A DNA stretch of 64,000 nucleotides. It comes from Saccharothrix deserti. Lineage in GTDB: Bacteria > Actinomycetota > Actinomycetes > Mycobacteriales > Pseudonocardiaceae. Of this stretch, positions 33,270 through 41,760 are shown in pieces; position 1 is the first letter of the stretch, and each line of letters begins with the position of its first letter. The position numbers and the translations under genes were made by a program. The notes under the pieces are model-generated. The model saw only the letters and a list, made by a program, of their open reading frames with translations, did no database searches and was not told the origin of the DNA. The stretch spans positions 53,964 to 117,963 of the forward strand of contig NZ_VKAB01000033.1 of NCBI RefSeq assembly GCF_009769385.1, given 5' to 3'.

Positions 33270-33377
33270 CCCATGCTCACCCGGTAGGCTGAAACCCGGC
33301 GCCTCGACCCCAGTGCAGCCCACCTGATGCGTGGCACGACCGCGTGAACTGCCCACTCCACGATGTCGAGGAGCACC

Positions 33378-34526
33378 ATGCCGCGCACGTTCTCCAGTTC
33401 GCCTGTCCGCGATCTGCTCGCCCTCACCGCCCGCCCCGAAGTGATCTCGTTCGCCGGCGGCCTGCCCGCGCCCGAGTTCTTCGACGTCGACGGCCTGCGC
33501 ACGGCCTTCGACCAGGCGCTGTCCCGCCGATCCCTGCAGTACGCGCCCACCGAGGGCGACGTCGACCTGCGCGCCCTCGTCGCCGACCGGCTCACCCGGC
33601 GCGGCCTGCCCACCGGCGTCGACGACCTGCTCGTCACCACCGGCTCGCAGCAGGCGTTGACGCTGCTCGTGACCGCCCTGCTGGAACCGGGCGCGGTGGT
33701 CGCGGTCGAGGAGCCGACCTACCTCGCCGCGTTGCAGTGCTTCCGGCTCGCCGGCGCGCGGATCGTGCCCGTCGCGGGCGACGAGCACGGCATGGACCCG
33801 GCCGCGCTGGCCGACGTGATCACGCGGGAACGCCCGGAGCTGCTGTACCTCGTGCCGACGTTCGCCAACCCGACCGGCCGGACGCTGAGCCTCGAACGGC
33901 GGGCCGAGATCGCCGCGCTCGCCGACCGGCACGGCCTGTGGGTGGTCGAGGACGACCCGTACAGCGAGCTGCGCTACCGCGGTGAGCCGGTGCCCGCGCT
34001 GGCTTCGTTGAGCGAACGCGTGCTGTACGCGGGCAGTTTCTCCAAGGTCGGCGCGCCGGGCATGCGGCTGGGCTGGCTGCGCGCGCCCGCGTCGATCATG
34101 CGCACGCTGGTGATCGTGAAGCAGGCGGCGGACCTGCACACGTCCACCATCGACCAGGCCGCGGCGGCGGTGTACCTGAAGTCCCACGACCTGGACGAGC
34201 ACGTCCGCGGGCTGTGCGCGGCCTACCGGGAGCGGCGGGACGCGATGATCGCGGCGCTGCCGTCGACCGTGCCGGACGGGACGCGGTGGAGCGACCCGGA
34301 CGGCGGGATGTTCGTGTGGCTGACCCTGCCCAATGGGGTCGGGCACGGTGACGTCGACACTGCCGCGTTGGTGACGTCGGCGTTGGAGCGGGACGTGGCC
34401 TTCGTGCCGGGCGCGTCGTTCTACGCGACGACGCCGGACCGGTCGACCCTGCGGTTGTCGTTCACCACCAACACGACCGCCGAGATCGCCGAGGGCATGC
34501 GGAGGTTGGCGACGGTCCTGCGTTGA
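33378..34526 (+). CDS. PLP-dependent aminotransferase, class I/II (2-aminoadipate transaminase-like)
   Basis: This 382-residue fold-type I enzyme has the PLP lysine Lys223 in YAGSFSKVGAPGMRLGW. Supporting motifs are VISFAGGLPAPEFFDVD, YAPTEGDVDLRALVADRL, VPTFANPTGRTLS and DDPYSELRYRG. It resembles LysN/MocR-domain aminotransferases acting on 2-aminoadipate or aromatic and branched amino acids. The ATG at 33378 follows gaggag at a good distance; the in-frame ATG at 33363 is less likely. No biosynthetic partner is nearby. Confidence 0.92.
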   Translation: MPRTFSSSPVRDLLALTARPEVISFAGGLPAPEFFDVDGLRTAFDQALSRRSLQYAPTEGDVDLRALVADRLTRRGLPTGVDDLLVTTGSQQALTLLVTALLEPGAVVAVEEPTYLAALQCFRLAGARIVPVAGDEHGMDPAALADVITRERPELLYLVPTFANPTGRTLSLERRAEIAALADRHGLWVVEDDPYSELRYRGEPVPALASLSERVLYAGSFSKVGAPGMRLGWLRAPASIMRTLVIVKQAADLHTSTIDQAAAAVYLKSHDLDEHVRGLCAAYRERRDAMIAALPSTVPDGTRWSDPDGGMFVWLTLPNGVGHGDVDTAALVTSALERDVAFVPGASFYATTPDRSTLRLSFTTNTTAEIAEGMRRLATVLR

Positions 34527-34619
34527 CGGCGGTGCACGGTCGGGCCGTGTGTTCCGCACGGGTTTGCGGTGACACCGCGAGGGTGGGAGTTGTGCGCCGC
34601 CGGCCGCAACGTGGTTCCC

Positions 34620-35013
34620 ATGAAACGTTCTTCGATCCTCTCCCTCGCGGTGTCGACCGCGTTGGGCGTCGCGATCGATCGTCGCCGATGGCGACGGCGA
34701 ATGGACCGGCTTCGGCACGTGGGGCCTGGTCGCGTGTGCGCTGGCGTACCTGGTGATCGGGCTGGCGCGGGGCGAGCTGCGCCGTACCCGGGTGGCGTGG
34801 GCGCAGCTCGGCGGCGTGGTGGCGTTCGGTGCTCTCGCGTCGGTCGCACTGCTCGTCGACCCCGACGTCGGCCGGTACGTCGTCGCGACCGGCTGGCTCG
34901 CGCACGCCGCGTGGGACCTCGTGCACTTCCGCGCACGGCTGGTCGTGCCGACCTGGTACGCGCTCGGGTGCGTCGTGGTCGACACGTTCGTGGGGGTGTC
35001 GCCGGCACGGTGA
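34620..35013 (+). pseudogene. Small membrane protein gene broken by a 4-bp duplication
   Basis: The N-terminus MKRSSILSLAVSTALGVAI is in one frame and the rest (VADGDGEWTGFGTWGLVACA to FVGVSPAR) in another. The switch is at gcgatcgatcgtc (34671-34683), where removing one gatc restores a single frame of about 129 residues. The product would have three to four membrane helices. It precedes a 61-residue membrane gene and a histidine kinase fragment, a common actinomycete gene order. Confidence 0.75.
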
Positions 35014-35195
35014 GGCACTTCGTGGAGATGCTGGTGGCGATGGTGGTCGAGATGGGCGCGGCGATGTACGTGCCGTTCCTGGTGCTGCTCGGGCCGTTCT
35101 GGGCGGAGTGGGTGTCGGCGTCGACCTTGCTCGTGGCCGGGCACCTGCTGATGCTGCCGTGCATGGTCCTGGTGATGTGGCGGCACCGCGCATGA
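35010..35195 (+). CDS. Small membrane protein (61 residues)
   Basis: This 61-residue protein starts VRHFVEMLVAMVVEMGAAMY and has two membrane helices, ending MVLVMWRHRA. Its GTG start overlaps the stop of the preceding broken gene, and its stop overlaps the ATG of the kinase fragment, so it was part of a coupled unit. Proteins with this layout accompany NarL-type two-component systems in actinomycetes. The function is unknown and the system downstream is broken. Confidence 0.6.
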   Translation: MRHFVEMLVAMVVEMGAAMYVPFLVLLGPFWAEWVSASTLLVAGHLLMLPCMVLVMWRHRA

Positions 35196-36120
35196 TGTGG
35201 CGGGGCAAGATGTGGCGGGGCAGGATGCGGCGGGGCAGGATGCGGCGGGCTCGGGTGCTCACGCTGGTGTCGTTGGGCATGGCGTGGTCCACCAGTTCGG
35301 TCGGGCCGGGGATCGGCTTGTTCCTGGAACCCCGGCTGACCCGGGTGGTGCTGGGGCTGGTCGGCGCGGTGCTGTTCAGCGCGGCGCACGCCGGCGTGCT
35401 GTACGCGGCGGTGACACCGGTCTCGCGGACGCCGTTCAACGTGGTTTTCGCGGTGGCGTCGGTGTTGTCGGTGCCGTTGCTGGCGCCGGTCGCGGCAGGG
35501 CGGTGGGACACGTGGGCTTGGGTCGGCGCGTCGCTCGTCGGGACGGCTCCGGTGCTGGTCCGGCGGTGGTGGGTGATGGCTCCGGTCGTGGTGGCGGTGG
35601 CCGTGGTGCTGTCGCCGGAACCCTTGCGGGCGTTGGTGATCTCCGGTGGCATCGGCGTCGGGTTGGCGCTGGTGCACGTGCTGCCGGTGTGGTTGTGGGA
35701 CCTGGTGGTGCAGGCGCAGCAGGGACGTGAGGCGCGGGCGCGGCTGGCGGTGATCGAGGAGCGGCTGCGGTTCGCGCGGGACGTGCACGACCTGTTGGGG
35801 CACCGGTTGACCGTGATCGCGTTGAAGGCGGAGTTGGCTTCGCGGCTGGCGGCCGTGGACGCCTCGCGGGCCGGTGCGGAGGCGGACGAGGTGCGGGTGC
35901 TGGCCGCGGCGGCGTTGGCGGACATGCGGGAGGCCGTGCACGGGTACCGGACCGTGGAGCTGGGTGAGCAGGCTTCGGCGATCGAACAGGTGTTGACCTC
36001 GTCCGGGGTGCGGTGCACGGTGTCGGTGCCGCGGGAGTTGCCGGCCGCGGCGCGTGAGTTGTCGTGGGCGTTGCGGGAGGCGGGGACGAACGTGCTGCGG
36101 CACAGCCGGGCGCGGTGGCA
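35192..36120 (+). pseudogene. Histidine kinase (HisKA_3 type), truncated: ATPase domain deleted
   Basis: The frame encodes a basic N-terminal repeat, about six membrane helices, and then the dimerisation-phosphoacceptor helix with FARDVHDLLGHRLTVIALK, where His is the phosphorylation site. It continues to the ATPase N-box (WALREAGTNVLRHSRA) and then stops matching. The rest of the HATPase domain is missing, and the sequence passes directly into part of a response regulator in another frame. The kinase cannot bind ATP normally, so it is almost certainly inactive. Confidence 0.8.
35195..35254 (+). repeat. Four 15-bp tandem repeats at the 5' end of the kinase gene
   Basis: Units of the type atgtggcggggcaag occur at 35195, 35210, 35225 and 35240 with few changes. 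They encode MWRGK, MWRGR, MRRGR and MRRAR. Every unit begins with ATG, so gain or loss of units would keep the frame and move the start. Confidence 0.85.
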
Positions 36121-36470
36121 AACCGCCCCACCTCCAGCGCGCGTTGACGACCGGGGCGAAGGGGTTCCTGCCCAAGGGGTCGCCTGGCGGCACGCTGGCC
36201 GACGTGATCCGGCGGGTGCACGGTGGTGCGCGGTACGTCGACCCGGCGTTGGCGGCCGACGCGCTGACCACGCCGCCGTGCCCGTTGACGCCGCGTGAGC
36301 TGGAGGTTCTGCGGTTGGCGGAGTACGACACGCCGGTGGCGGTGATCGCGCGGAAGACGCACCTGTCCGCCGGGACGGTGCGCAACCACCTGTCGGCGGC
36401 GGTGGCGAAACTCGGTGCGACGAGCCGTTCGGAGGCGTACCTGACCGCGCACGACAACGGCTGGCTCTGA
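36121..36470 (+). pseudogene. NarL/FixJ-type response regulator, C-terminal part only
   Basis: This fragment encodes the end of the receiver domain (LTTGAKGFLPKGSPGGTLAD) and a full LuxR-type HTH (LTPRELEVLRLAEYDTPVAV, then LSAGTVRNHLSAAVAKLG). The start codon, the phospho-acceptor Asp and most of the receiver are missing. The sequence joins the truncated kinase at about 36117-36125. One deletion explains both genes: it removed the kinase ATPase core and the N-terminus of the regulator. Confidence 0.82.
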
Positions 36471-36501
36471 GCCCCGGAACGGGCCGGACCGGGCCGGTCC
36501 G

Positions 36502-36523
36502 GGGACCCGATCACCGGGGTCCC
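36502..36523 (+). terminator. Possible terminator after the response-regulator fragment
   Basis: A 7-bp stem, gggaccc (36502-36508) with gggtccc (36517-36523), has an 8-nt loop and lies between the regulator fragment and the next gene. Short but well placed. Confidence 0.35.
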
Positions 36524-36617
36524 GGCAGGTAGCGGAAGTTTCCGGCGGCCCGGGGCTTGGCCCGGCCGTCCGGCGTCCCTACTTTTCCAGGTATCTCATT
36601 TGGGAAAAGAGGGGCAT

Positions 36618-37013
36618 ATGACCGACCACGCGCTGCCGATCCCGTCGCCGCCACCACCTCCGCCGCCGAAGGCCGGGCCGCGAGCCGCGGTCGTCGTGCT
36701 GGGCGCGCTCGTCCTGGTGCTGGTGGGCGCGTCCGCGTTGGCGATCGTGCTGTTCGTCGGTGCTCGTGACGAGCACGGGCTGGAGGTCCAGCGCCTGGAC
36801 CAGACGAACCGGTCGCTGACCGAGGCCGAGGGGCGGCTGGAGGAGACCGAGACGTCCATCGACACCGTGGCGGGCCGGATCTCCACGCTGGAGGCGCAGA
36901 ACGCCGAGCTGCACAAGTGCGCCGACCCGGCCAAGGAGTCGATCAACGCCGCCAAGGGCGACGACGACGCGGTCCTGCGGTCCGCCGTCGGGCGCGCCTC
37001 GGACAACTGCTGA
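36618..37013 (+). CDS. Membrane-anchored coiled-coil protein (131 residues)
   Basis: This 131-residue protein starts MTDHALPIPSPPPPPPPKAG, a Pro-rich cytoplasmic N-terminus. One membrane helix (VVVLGALVLVLVGASALAI) and an extracellular coiled coil follow (LDQTNRSLTEAEGRLEETE, then ISTLEAQNAELHKC), with two Cys. A good ribosome binding site (agagggg) precedes the ATG. It resembles the next gene in layout, so the two are probably diverged duplicates. The function is unknown. Confidence 0.7.
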   Translation: MTDHALPIPSPPPPPPPKAGPRAAVVVLGALVLVLVGASALAIVLFVGARDEHGLEVQRLDQTNRSLTEAEGRLEETETSIDTVAGRISTLEAQNAELHKCADPAKESINAAKGDDDAVLRSAVGRASDNC

Positions 37014-37027
37014 GCTGGGGAGCCGAC

Positions 37028-37693
37028 ATGACCACGCCCGAACCCGACCAGCAGCCCTCCGTCACCACGACGCACACCTCCGCGCCGCCGCTGTCCGAGC
37101 AGCCGACCGCGGTGCACTCCACGCCGCCGCTCGCCGAGCAGCCCACCGTGGTCCACACCGCCACGCCGGCCGCCGCCGTGCCGCAGACCCCGGTGGCCCA
37201 CCAGGAACCGCCACCCCTGATCCCAGCGCAACCGTCGCCGTCGGACTTCATGCAGCAGGCCTACCCGCCGGCCATGGCGCAGTCCGTCCCGACCCCGCCG
37301 AACGGGATGCAGCCGCAGCACCCGCAGATGCCCCAGCCGGTCGCCCGCCCCAGCCGGGCGCCGATCATCGCCCTGACCACGCTGGCCGCCGTGTTCGCCA
37401 TCGTCGCAGGCCTCTTCACCGTCCTCTACGTCGGCGAGACCTCCGACCGCGACCAGGTCGCCGCCACCCGCGCCGACAAGGAAGGCGCCCTCTCCGACCT
37501 GACCGAGAAGCAGGACGAAGCCGACAACACCCTGGAAACCAACCGCTCCCGAGAGTCCACCCTGACCTCCGAGCACGACCTGCTCACCCAGTGCGTGGAC
37601 GCCGCCAAGGCCTACTTCGACCTCCCACCCGAGCAGAGCCCGGAATCCTCACGCCTGTTCCGCATCATGTACGACGTCTGCCCTCAGATCTGA
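37028..37693 (+). CDS. Pro-rich, single-pass membrane protein with coiled coil; 3' end lies in att copy 1
   Basis: This 221-residue protein has a long Pro/Thr/Gln-rich N-terminal tail of about 110 residues, one membrane helix (IIALTTLAAVFAIVAGLFTV) and an external coiled-coil part (EKQDEADNTLETNRSRE), followed by a Cys-containing C-terminus ending MYDVCPQI. The last eight codons and the stop lie in the 28-bp att repeat (37668-37695). It shares its layout with the preceding gene, 14 bp upstream. Before integration, its 3' end must have overlapped that of the convergent rnhA. Confidence 0.75.
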   Translation: MTTPEPDQQPSVTTTHTSAPPLSEQPTAVHSTPPLAEQPTVVHTATPAAAVPQTPVAHQEPPPLIPAQPSPSDFMQQAYPPAMAQSVPTPPNGMQPQHPQMPQPVARPSRAPIIALTTLAAVFAIVAGLFTVLYVGETSDRDQVAATRADKEGALSDLTEKQDEADNTLETNRSRESTLTSEHDLLTQCVDAAKAYFDLPPEQSPESSRLFRIMYDVCPQI

Positions 37694-37695
37694 CT
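37668..37695. repeat. att copy 1 (left boundary)
   Basis: This 28-bp sequence begins tgtacgacgtctgccctcag and is identical in all three copies. To its left is the 3' end of the Pro-rich membrane protein gene (chromosome side); to its right is element sequence beginning gagcagcac. It is the attL of the array. Confidence 0.85.
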
Positions 37696-37771
37696 GAGCA
37701 GCACTTTTAGTGTTGTGGATCTTGCCAGGCCGTCTGTAGGCCGTCTCCCGTCGAAACGAGGGGTCGGGTCT

Positions 37772-38495
37772 TCACGACGCGGTGTCGTCCTTTGTGGATG
37801 GACGCGGCTTGAAGACCCGATCGACGGCGAGGCGTGCCCGCTTGTGGCTCGACGGGACGAGGTGCGTGTAGATCTTGATGGTGTAGCCGGGGTCGTGGTG
37901 GCCGAGGTATTCGGCCACCTCCTTGATCGACACACCCTGTGCGAGCCAGTTGGAGGCGCAGAAGTGCGCATCCCGTGCATCCCGTCCCGTCGACCACGGT
38001 GGACCAGTCCAGCACGCTGGTAGGCCCTCATCCAGACCTCTGCCGTGAAGTCCCGCCCGTGCCAGGCCTGCTGTCGTTCGTTGGGACGGCCGTAGCGCCA
38101 CCGGTCCTTGTCCTTGAAGTTGACCAGGAGTTCAGCGGTGACGGGTTTGCCGTTGGGGTCCAGCCAGGGCAACGTCACCTCCACCGACTCGAACTGTTCC
38201 CGGTAGTCGTCAATAGCCTGGAGCACACCACGGGAGACCGGAGTCGAGCCGATCCAGCGAATCTGTCGGACGACGTTGAGGTCCATGTCGTCGCGGTTGA
38301 TGTCCTCGGGACTCAACCCGAAGATCTCCATCTGCCGGAGAGCTTGCCCCGCTCCCAGGGGAACGATGATCCGGTACCGGTGCGGTAGCGCCAGGTGGAG
38401 CTGGTGGACCTTGCTTTCGGGCCACGGAACAAGCTCGGTGTTCTCCGCCCTGGGCTTCTTGATGCTCTTCGCCTTACAAGGGTCGAGGCGAGCCG
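37772..38495 (-). pseudogene. Tyrosine recombinase (integrase) remnant
   Basis: Recognisable parts are KAKSIKKPRAENTELVPWPE, then the first catalytic Arg region (GAGQALRQMEIFGLSPED), RPNERQQAWHGRDFTAEVW and, after a frame change, HFCASNWLAQGVSIKEVAEYL followed by KIYTHLVPSSHKR with the catalytic Tyr. The N-terminal arm-binding domain is missing. A stretch that should carry the active-site Lys hairpin seems deleted (RWIGSTPV joins SRGVLQAI). A 1-nt deletion breaks the HxxRH box near 37975. It cannot encode an active integrase. Confidence 0.85.
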
Positions 38496-38609
38496 CCGGC
38501 AACGGCCACCGGCACCAGGATCGCCAACTCCGGAGAGCACGATCTTCAACGGGCACCGAGCCTCCGACGAGCGTCGGCCTCCCTGGACGGGCGGCCACGG
38601 TCGCGGGCG

Positions 38610-38846
38610 TTATGACGGGTACTTCTCGCTGTACCGCTTGTACTCCCGGTATTGCTCCAGCTTCTGACTGATATCCGAGTATGCGAACGCCAGCGTAAGG
38701 ACGCCCAAACCGGTGAAGAGGAGGTCGCCGCGTCCCAGCAGGCTGTACCAGATCATCATCAGTCCACTCAACGGTGTTAGCGCGGCCGTCGCGAGCTTCC
38801 AGCCAGGCATCCTCGGAGGGGGTGGCGGTCGGTAGCGTGAACCCAT
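38610..38846 (-). CDS. Small membrane protein (78 residues) in E1
   Basis: This 78-residue protein starts MGSRYRPPPPPRMPGWKLA and has two membrane helices (AALTPLSGLMMIWYSLLG and LLFTGLGVLTLAFAYS) and a charged C-terminus EQYREYKRYSEKYPS. A good ribosome binding site (gggaaggtgg) lies upstream of the ATG. It may be a cargo gene of E1 of unknown role. Confidence 0.55.
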   Translation of the reverse strand: MGSRYRPPPPPRMPGWKLATAALTPLSGLMMIWYSLLGRGDLLFTGLGVLTLAFAYSDISQKLEQYREYKRYSEKYPS

Positions 38847-39205
38847 CTCGCCACCTTCCCAGTGTGCTCGAACCTGCGACCAGCGTTGTCCACAACCGGT
38901 CACAGTTCGGCGCAACGCATCCGGCGAAGTTCACCGGAAACGCCCAGATGATGGGGGCGCACTACCAGCCGGGTTCCCCTGCATCGCTCCCGCCGTCTCA
39001 CCCGTCCGGCAACACCGGTGGACACCACTGCACAGGGGCCTGACACCGGGTCGGCCTGGACCGCAACTCTCACGCTGACTGTCCCCGGATGGCCCTGAGA
39101 TCCTTTAACACCGGGCCCTAACTGCGGCAAGGGCAGGGGAACGGGGGCGACCAGCCACCAAGGTTCACCGGACCCGATGTCGGCAGGCGGTTGGGAGAGG
39201 CAGCA
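38847..39205. other. Gap of about 360 bp in E1 without a recognisable gene
   Basis: No convincing coding frame, RNA gene or long inverted repeat was found. Frames here lack a coherent third-position GC bias on either strand. It may hold the promoter of the small membrane protein gene and remains of element genes. Confidence 0.5.
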
Positions 39206-39469
39206 ATGCGGAGCACCAGGACCAGCAGCCCCGGACAGCTCGCGCTCTGGGGACGCTACGAGCTGGAGGACCTGGCCGTCATCCACGCCAACCGCCGCCA
39301 GGTCCGCCCCGAGCCGACTTGGGCGATACCGGCACCACGCCACCAGGCCAACGTTTCCCTCCCCGCGCCCCGTGTCGAACTACTCCCGACGTTCCTCGTT
39401 CCGGTCGACCTCAGCCGGTCTTTCCGGCACCGGTCACCGCGACCGACGGCCCATCGACTCCGCACGTGA
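39206..39469 (+). CDS. Weak hypothetical frame in E1 (87 residues)
   Basis: This frame starts MRSTRTSSPGQLALWGRYEL and continues ELEDLAVIHANRRQV. It has an upstream gggagaggcagc that could act as ribosome binding site. The second half is rich in Pro, Arg and Ser and less convincing. No family is recognised. It could be a degraded element gene. Confidence 0.3.
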   Translation: MRSTRTSSPGQLALWGRYELEDLAVIHANRRQVRPEPTWAIPAPRHQANVSLPAPRVELLPTFLVPVDLSRSFRHRSPRPTAHRLRT

Positions 39470-39621
39470 GCGTGGAGCCGATGGACCGTCATGATCGTTT
39501 TTCAGGCCGTCGTCAGGCCGTCGAACGTCCAGAAGCATCCCGACACGACCGGACGCAACGAGTACAAACCGGCAGGTCGGAGCGGGTGTTGCAATTCATC
39601 GCGCCAGCTGGGGCGTTCAGT

Positions 39622-39674
39622 TCGCGTCGTGTACGACGTCTGCCCTCAGATCTGACTCCATCGCCGCTCGGACG
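39622..39674. repeat. att copy 2 (between the two elements)
   Basis: This 53-bp sequence is identical to 45487-45539, the 3' end of rnhA. It contains the 28-bp core (39630-39657) plus 8 bp on the left and 17 bp on the right. Beyond it the flanks differ from copy 3, as expected for a junction between two tandem elements. Confidence 0.88.
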
Positions 39675-39731
39675 AGATTCGTTCGTCCTGTTGTCCACCG
39701 CCTGGACGGGTTCACCGGTGAACCCGCTGGA

Positions 39732-40892
39732 TCACGCCGACTCAGCCGGCGGGATCGCCGGGCTCAACAGCGAACTGATGCGTCGGCAGATCTCCGCCAC
39801 TCCCTCCTGGCGGTGGAATCGTCCGAGCGCCCGGTTGAGGTGACGCAGGTCGATGCGGATCGTCGCCGAGTCCACCTGCTGTGCGTCGTCGAGGATCGGT
39901 TCCGCCTGTGCGCAGACCTGATCGACCTGGTCGCCTTCAGCCTGGGCCAACAGCATCCGAACGCCGAACCTCGCTCGGGCGCGTGCTGCTTGCGCGGGAA
40001 TGCGGGCCAACTCTTCGGCGAGTGTGGTGGCGGCGCGCAGGTGATCACCGAGGTCGTGCCTGCACCACCCCTCAGCCGTGGCGACCAGACCGGGCACATG
40101 TCGGGAGCCGAATGCCGGCGTGTGCCCTGACGGTGCGTCGAGTAGCCGCCGGGCCCGGTCGAGGGCGCGCTCGCACTGGTATTCGTCATGAGCCAAGGCA
40201 TGGCCCTGCGCCTCGCGCACCGCGGCGAGTCCTCGGACCCGCGGCGAGACCCGCGTGTCGCCCTGAGCCTGTTCGGCCAGCGTGATGGTGATCGCCGAAT
40301 TGTCGGTGTAGAAGGCGATCAGCGCCTTGCGGATCAGCATGTACGAAGCCAGATCGCGGTCGCCGAGGCGGTCGGCCAAACTCGCGGTCCGGTCGATCCA
40401 CTTCACCGCCAGCCGGTCATCTCCCTTCTCTTGGGCGAGCCAACCAGCGTACTCGCTGAACTTCGCGGCAGCCGACAGGAACAGACGTCGATCCGCCGCC
40501 GAGGCTTTGTCCGCGAGCGTGAGGAGCAAGCGGGCCTCAGGGCCCACCGACTCCAGGACTTCGGCGGGCGGACGTTGTTGCCCCCGTTTCTGGTATGCGC
40601 TGAGAAGAGCGTCGTACGCGATCATCGTCGGGTCATCCGGGTTCGAAGCGTTCGACCACAGGGTTTTCATCTTGTGCACCTCCGTCTGGCTTCGCTGCTC
40701 TGCGGCAGCCCTGATCAGCGCGTTGTCCGCGCTCAGGATTTGGTCGCACTTGATGGCCGTCCGCAAGCTGGGGCGCCTTTCACCGCTTTCCAACCTGCTC
40801 ACGTGGCTCGTCGTGCACGGGATCTTCTTCGCCAGGGCCGACTGGGATAGTGCGGCGGCCGTTCGACAGCGGTGCAACTCCGTGCTGAACAT
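39732..40892 (-). CDS. XRE family HTH regulator with TPR-like region (E2 regulator)
   Basis: This is a 386-residue protein. The N-terminal HTH is at residues 5-60 (LSQSALAKKIPCTTSHVSRLE). The rest is helical and TPR-like (LFLSAAAKFSEYAGWLAQEK, LAVKWIDRTASLADRLGDRD), ending with EICRRISSLLSPAIPPAESA. It has the same architecture as the regulator at 19880-21226. A clear ribosome binding site (aggaga) precedes the ATG. It is divergent from the TIR operon with 148 bp between them, so it is the likely controller of that operon, perhaps sensing an infection signal through the helical domain. The sensing role is inference. Confidence 0.88.
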   Translation of the reverse strand: MFSTELHRCRTAAALSQSALAKKIPCTTSHVSRLESGERRPSLRTAIKCDQILSADNALIRAAAEQRSQTEVHKMKTLWSNASNPDDPTMIAYDALLSAYQKRGQQRPPAEVLESVGPEARLLLTLADKASAADRRLFLSAAAKFSEYAGWLAQEKGDDRLAVKWIDRTASLADRLGDRDLASYMLIRKALIAFYTDNSAITITLAEQAQGDTRVSPRVRGLAAVREAQGHALAHDEYQCERALDRARRLLDAPSGHTPAFGSRHVPGLVATAEGWCRHDLGDHLRAATTLAEELARIPAQAARARARFGVRMLLAQAEGDQVDQVCAQAEPILDDAQQVDSATIRIDLRHLNRALGRFHRQEGVAEICRRISSLLSPAIPPAESA

Positions 40893-41040
40893 ACGTCTCC
40901 TGTCCCTGTGATCACGCGCCGTTGCCTGCTGTCCGCACGAGTCAGGCAACGGGCAACACCTTCCGGTGATCGTCGTCGGAGTCGATGCTGGGTGGCGGAG
41001 GAAAGCCCGCTGAAAGACACTTAAAGGTGAAGGACAGTTC
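40893..41040. promoter_or_regulatory. Divergent promoter region of the E2 cassette
   Basis: This 148-bp gap separates the starts of the XRE-TPR gene and the two-gene operon. It must hold both promoters. gtgaaggac just before 41041 is a ribosome binding site. No long palindrome was found, so the regulator binding site is not obvious. Confidence 0.5.
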
Positions 41041-41760
41041 ATGTCGAACGTGCCGCACATGTCACCGCTCGCCAGGCTTGCCATGCAGTTCACCGCACTG
41101 ATCCAGCAGAATCCGCAGCTCGTCCTGGACGGCTGGGAAGTCGGTGGAAGCCTTCCCGATCGGATGATTCCGCTGGACGAACTGTCCGGTCTCCTGCTCC
41201 AGCGGCGCGTCGACTGGCAGACGAAGGACGCGGCGTGGGCTGAGATCGTCCGGCGGGTCCAGTCGGACGACCAGTTCTGGACGGTGGGCGCGCTCGGTGT
41301 CGGGCTGCCCGGACTGCGCCGAGCGGCCAGACTGGTCAAGGACGAGGTCAACGGCGATGCGGGTGACGTCGAGGCGGACGTGATCATCGGCTTCCTCGAG
41401 GCACTGCGGGGCGCCGACCCCGCGATGAGGCGTCTGCACACGCATCTGTGGCGGATGGCCTACCAGCGCGGACTCGCGACCCGGTCGGCGACCGAACGCG
41501 ACTCGGACTGGGCGTCGCCCGGCAGGCCGGTACCGCTGGTGTCCCGACGAGGCCACGTCGACCTCGTCCTGCTCCGAGCGGTCGACGCCGGGGTGTTGAC
41601 CGGAGTGGACGCCGAAGTCGTCGGTCGGAATCGGATCGAGCGCTTGCACCTGACGACGGTCGCCAGGGATCTCGGGTTGTCCTACGCCGACTGCCGATTG
41701 CGACTTCACGAAGCCGAACGCCGATTGGCCGACTACCTCGGCCACCGGGGTGAGCGGTGA
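41041..41760 (+). CDS. Sigma-70 region-4-like HTH protein (E2)
   Basis: This is a 239-residue soluble protein. The C-terminal 60 residues form a sigma region 4-like HTH (LHLTTVARDLGLSYADCRLRL, then HEAERRLADYLGH). The first 150 residues are helical with no named domain; MRRLHTHLWRMAYQRGLATR in the middle is basic. There is no full sigma factor layout with region 2. It could be a regulator or an adaptor of the TIR protein encoded next, whose start overlaps its stop (GTGA, 41757-41760). That coupling implies the two products work in fixed ratio. Confidence 0.75.
   Translation: MSNVPHMSPLARLAMQFTALIQQNPQLVLDGWEVGGSLPDRMIPLDELSGLLLQRRVDWQTKDAAWAEIVRRVQSDDQFWTVGALGVGLPGLRRAARLVKDEVNGDAGDVEADVIIGFLEALRGADPAMRRLHTHLWRMAYQRGLATRSATERDSDWASPGRPVPLVSRRGHVDLVLLRAVDAGVLTGVDAEVVGRNRIERLHLTTVARDLGLSYADCRLRLHEAERRLADYLGHRGER

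Larger units (their letters stand above)
37668..39657. mobile_element. Integrative element E1 (left, about 2 kb), decayed
   Basis: It is bounded by att copy 1 (37668-37695) and copy 2 core (39630-39657). It holds a tyrosine integrase remnant whose 3' end lies 77 bp from copy 1, a small membrane protein gene and one weak frame. The position of the integrase next to the att site and the shared 28-bp core support an integrative element that used the rnhA 3' end. The integrase is damaged, so E1 is probably immobile alone. Confidence 0.7.
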
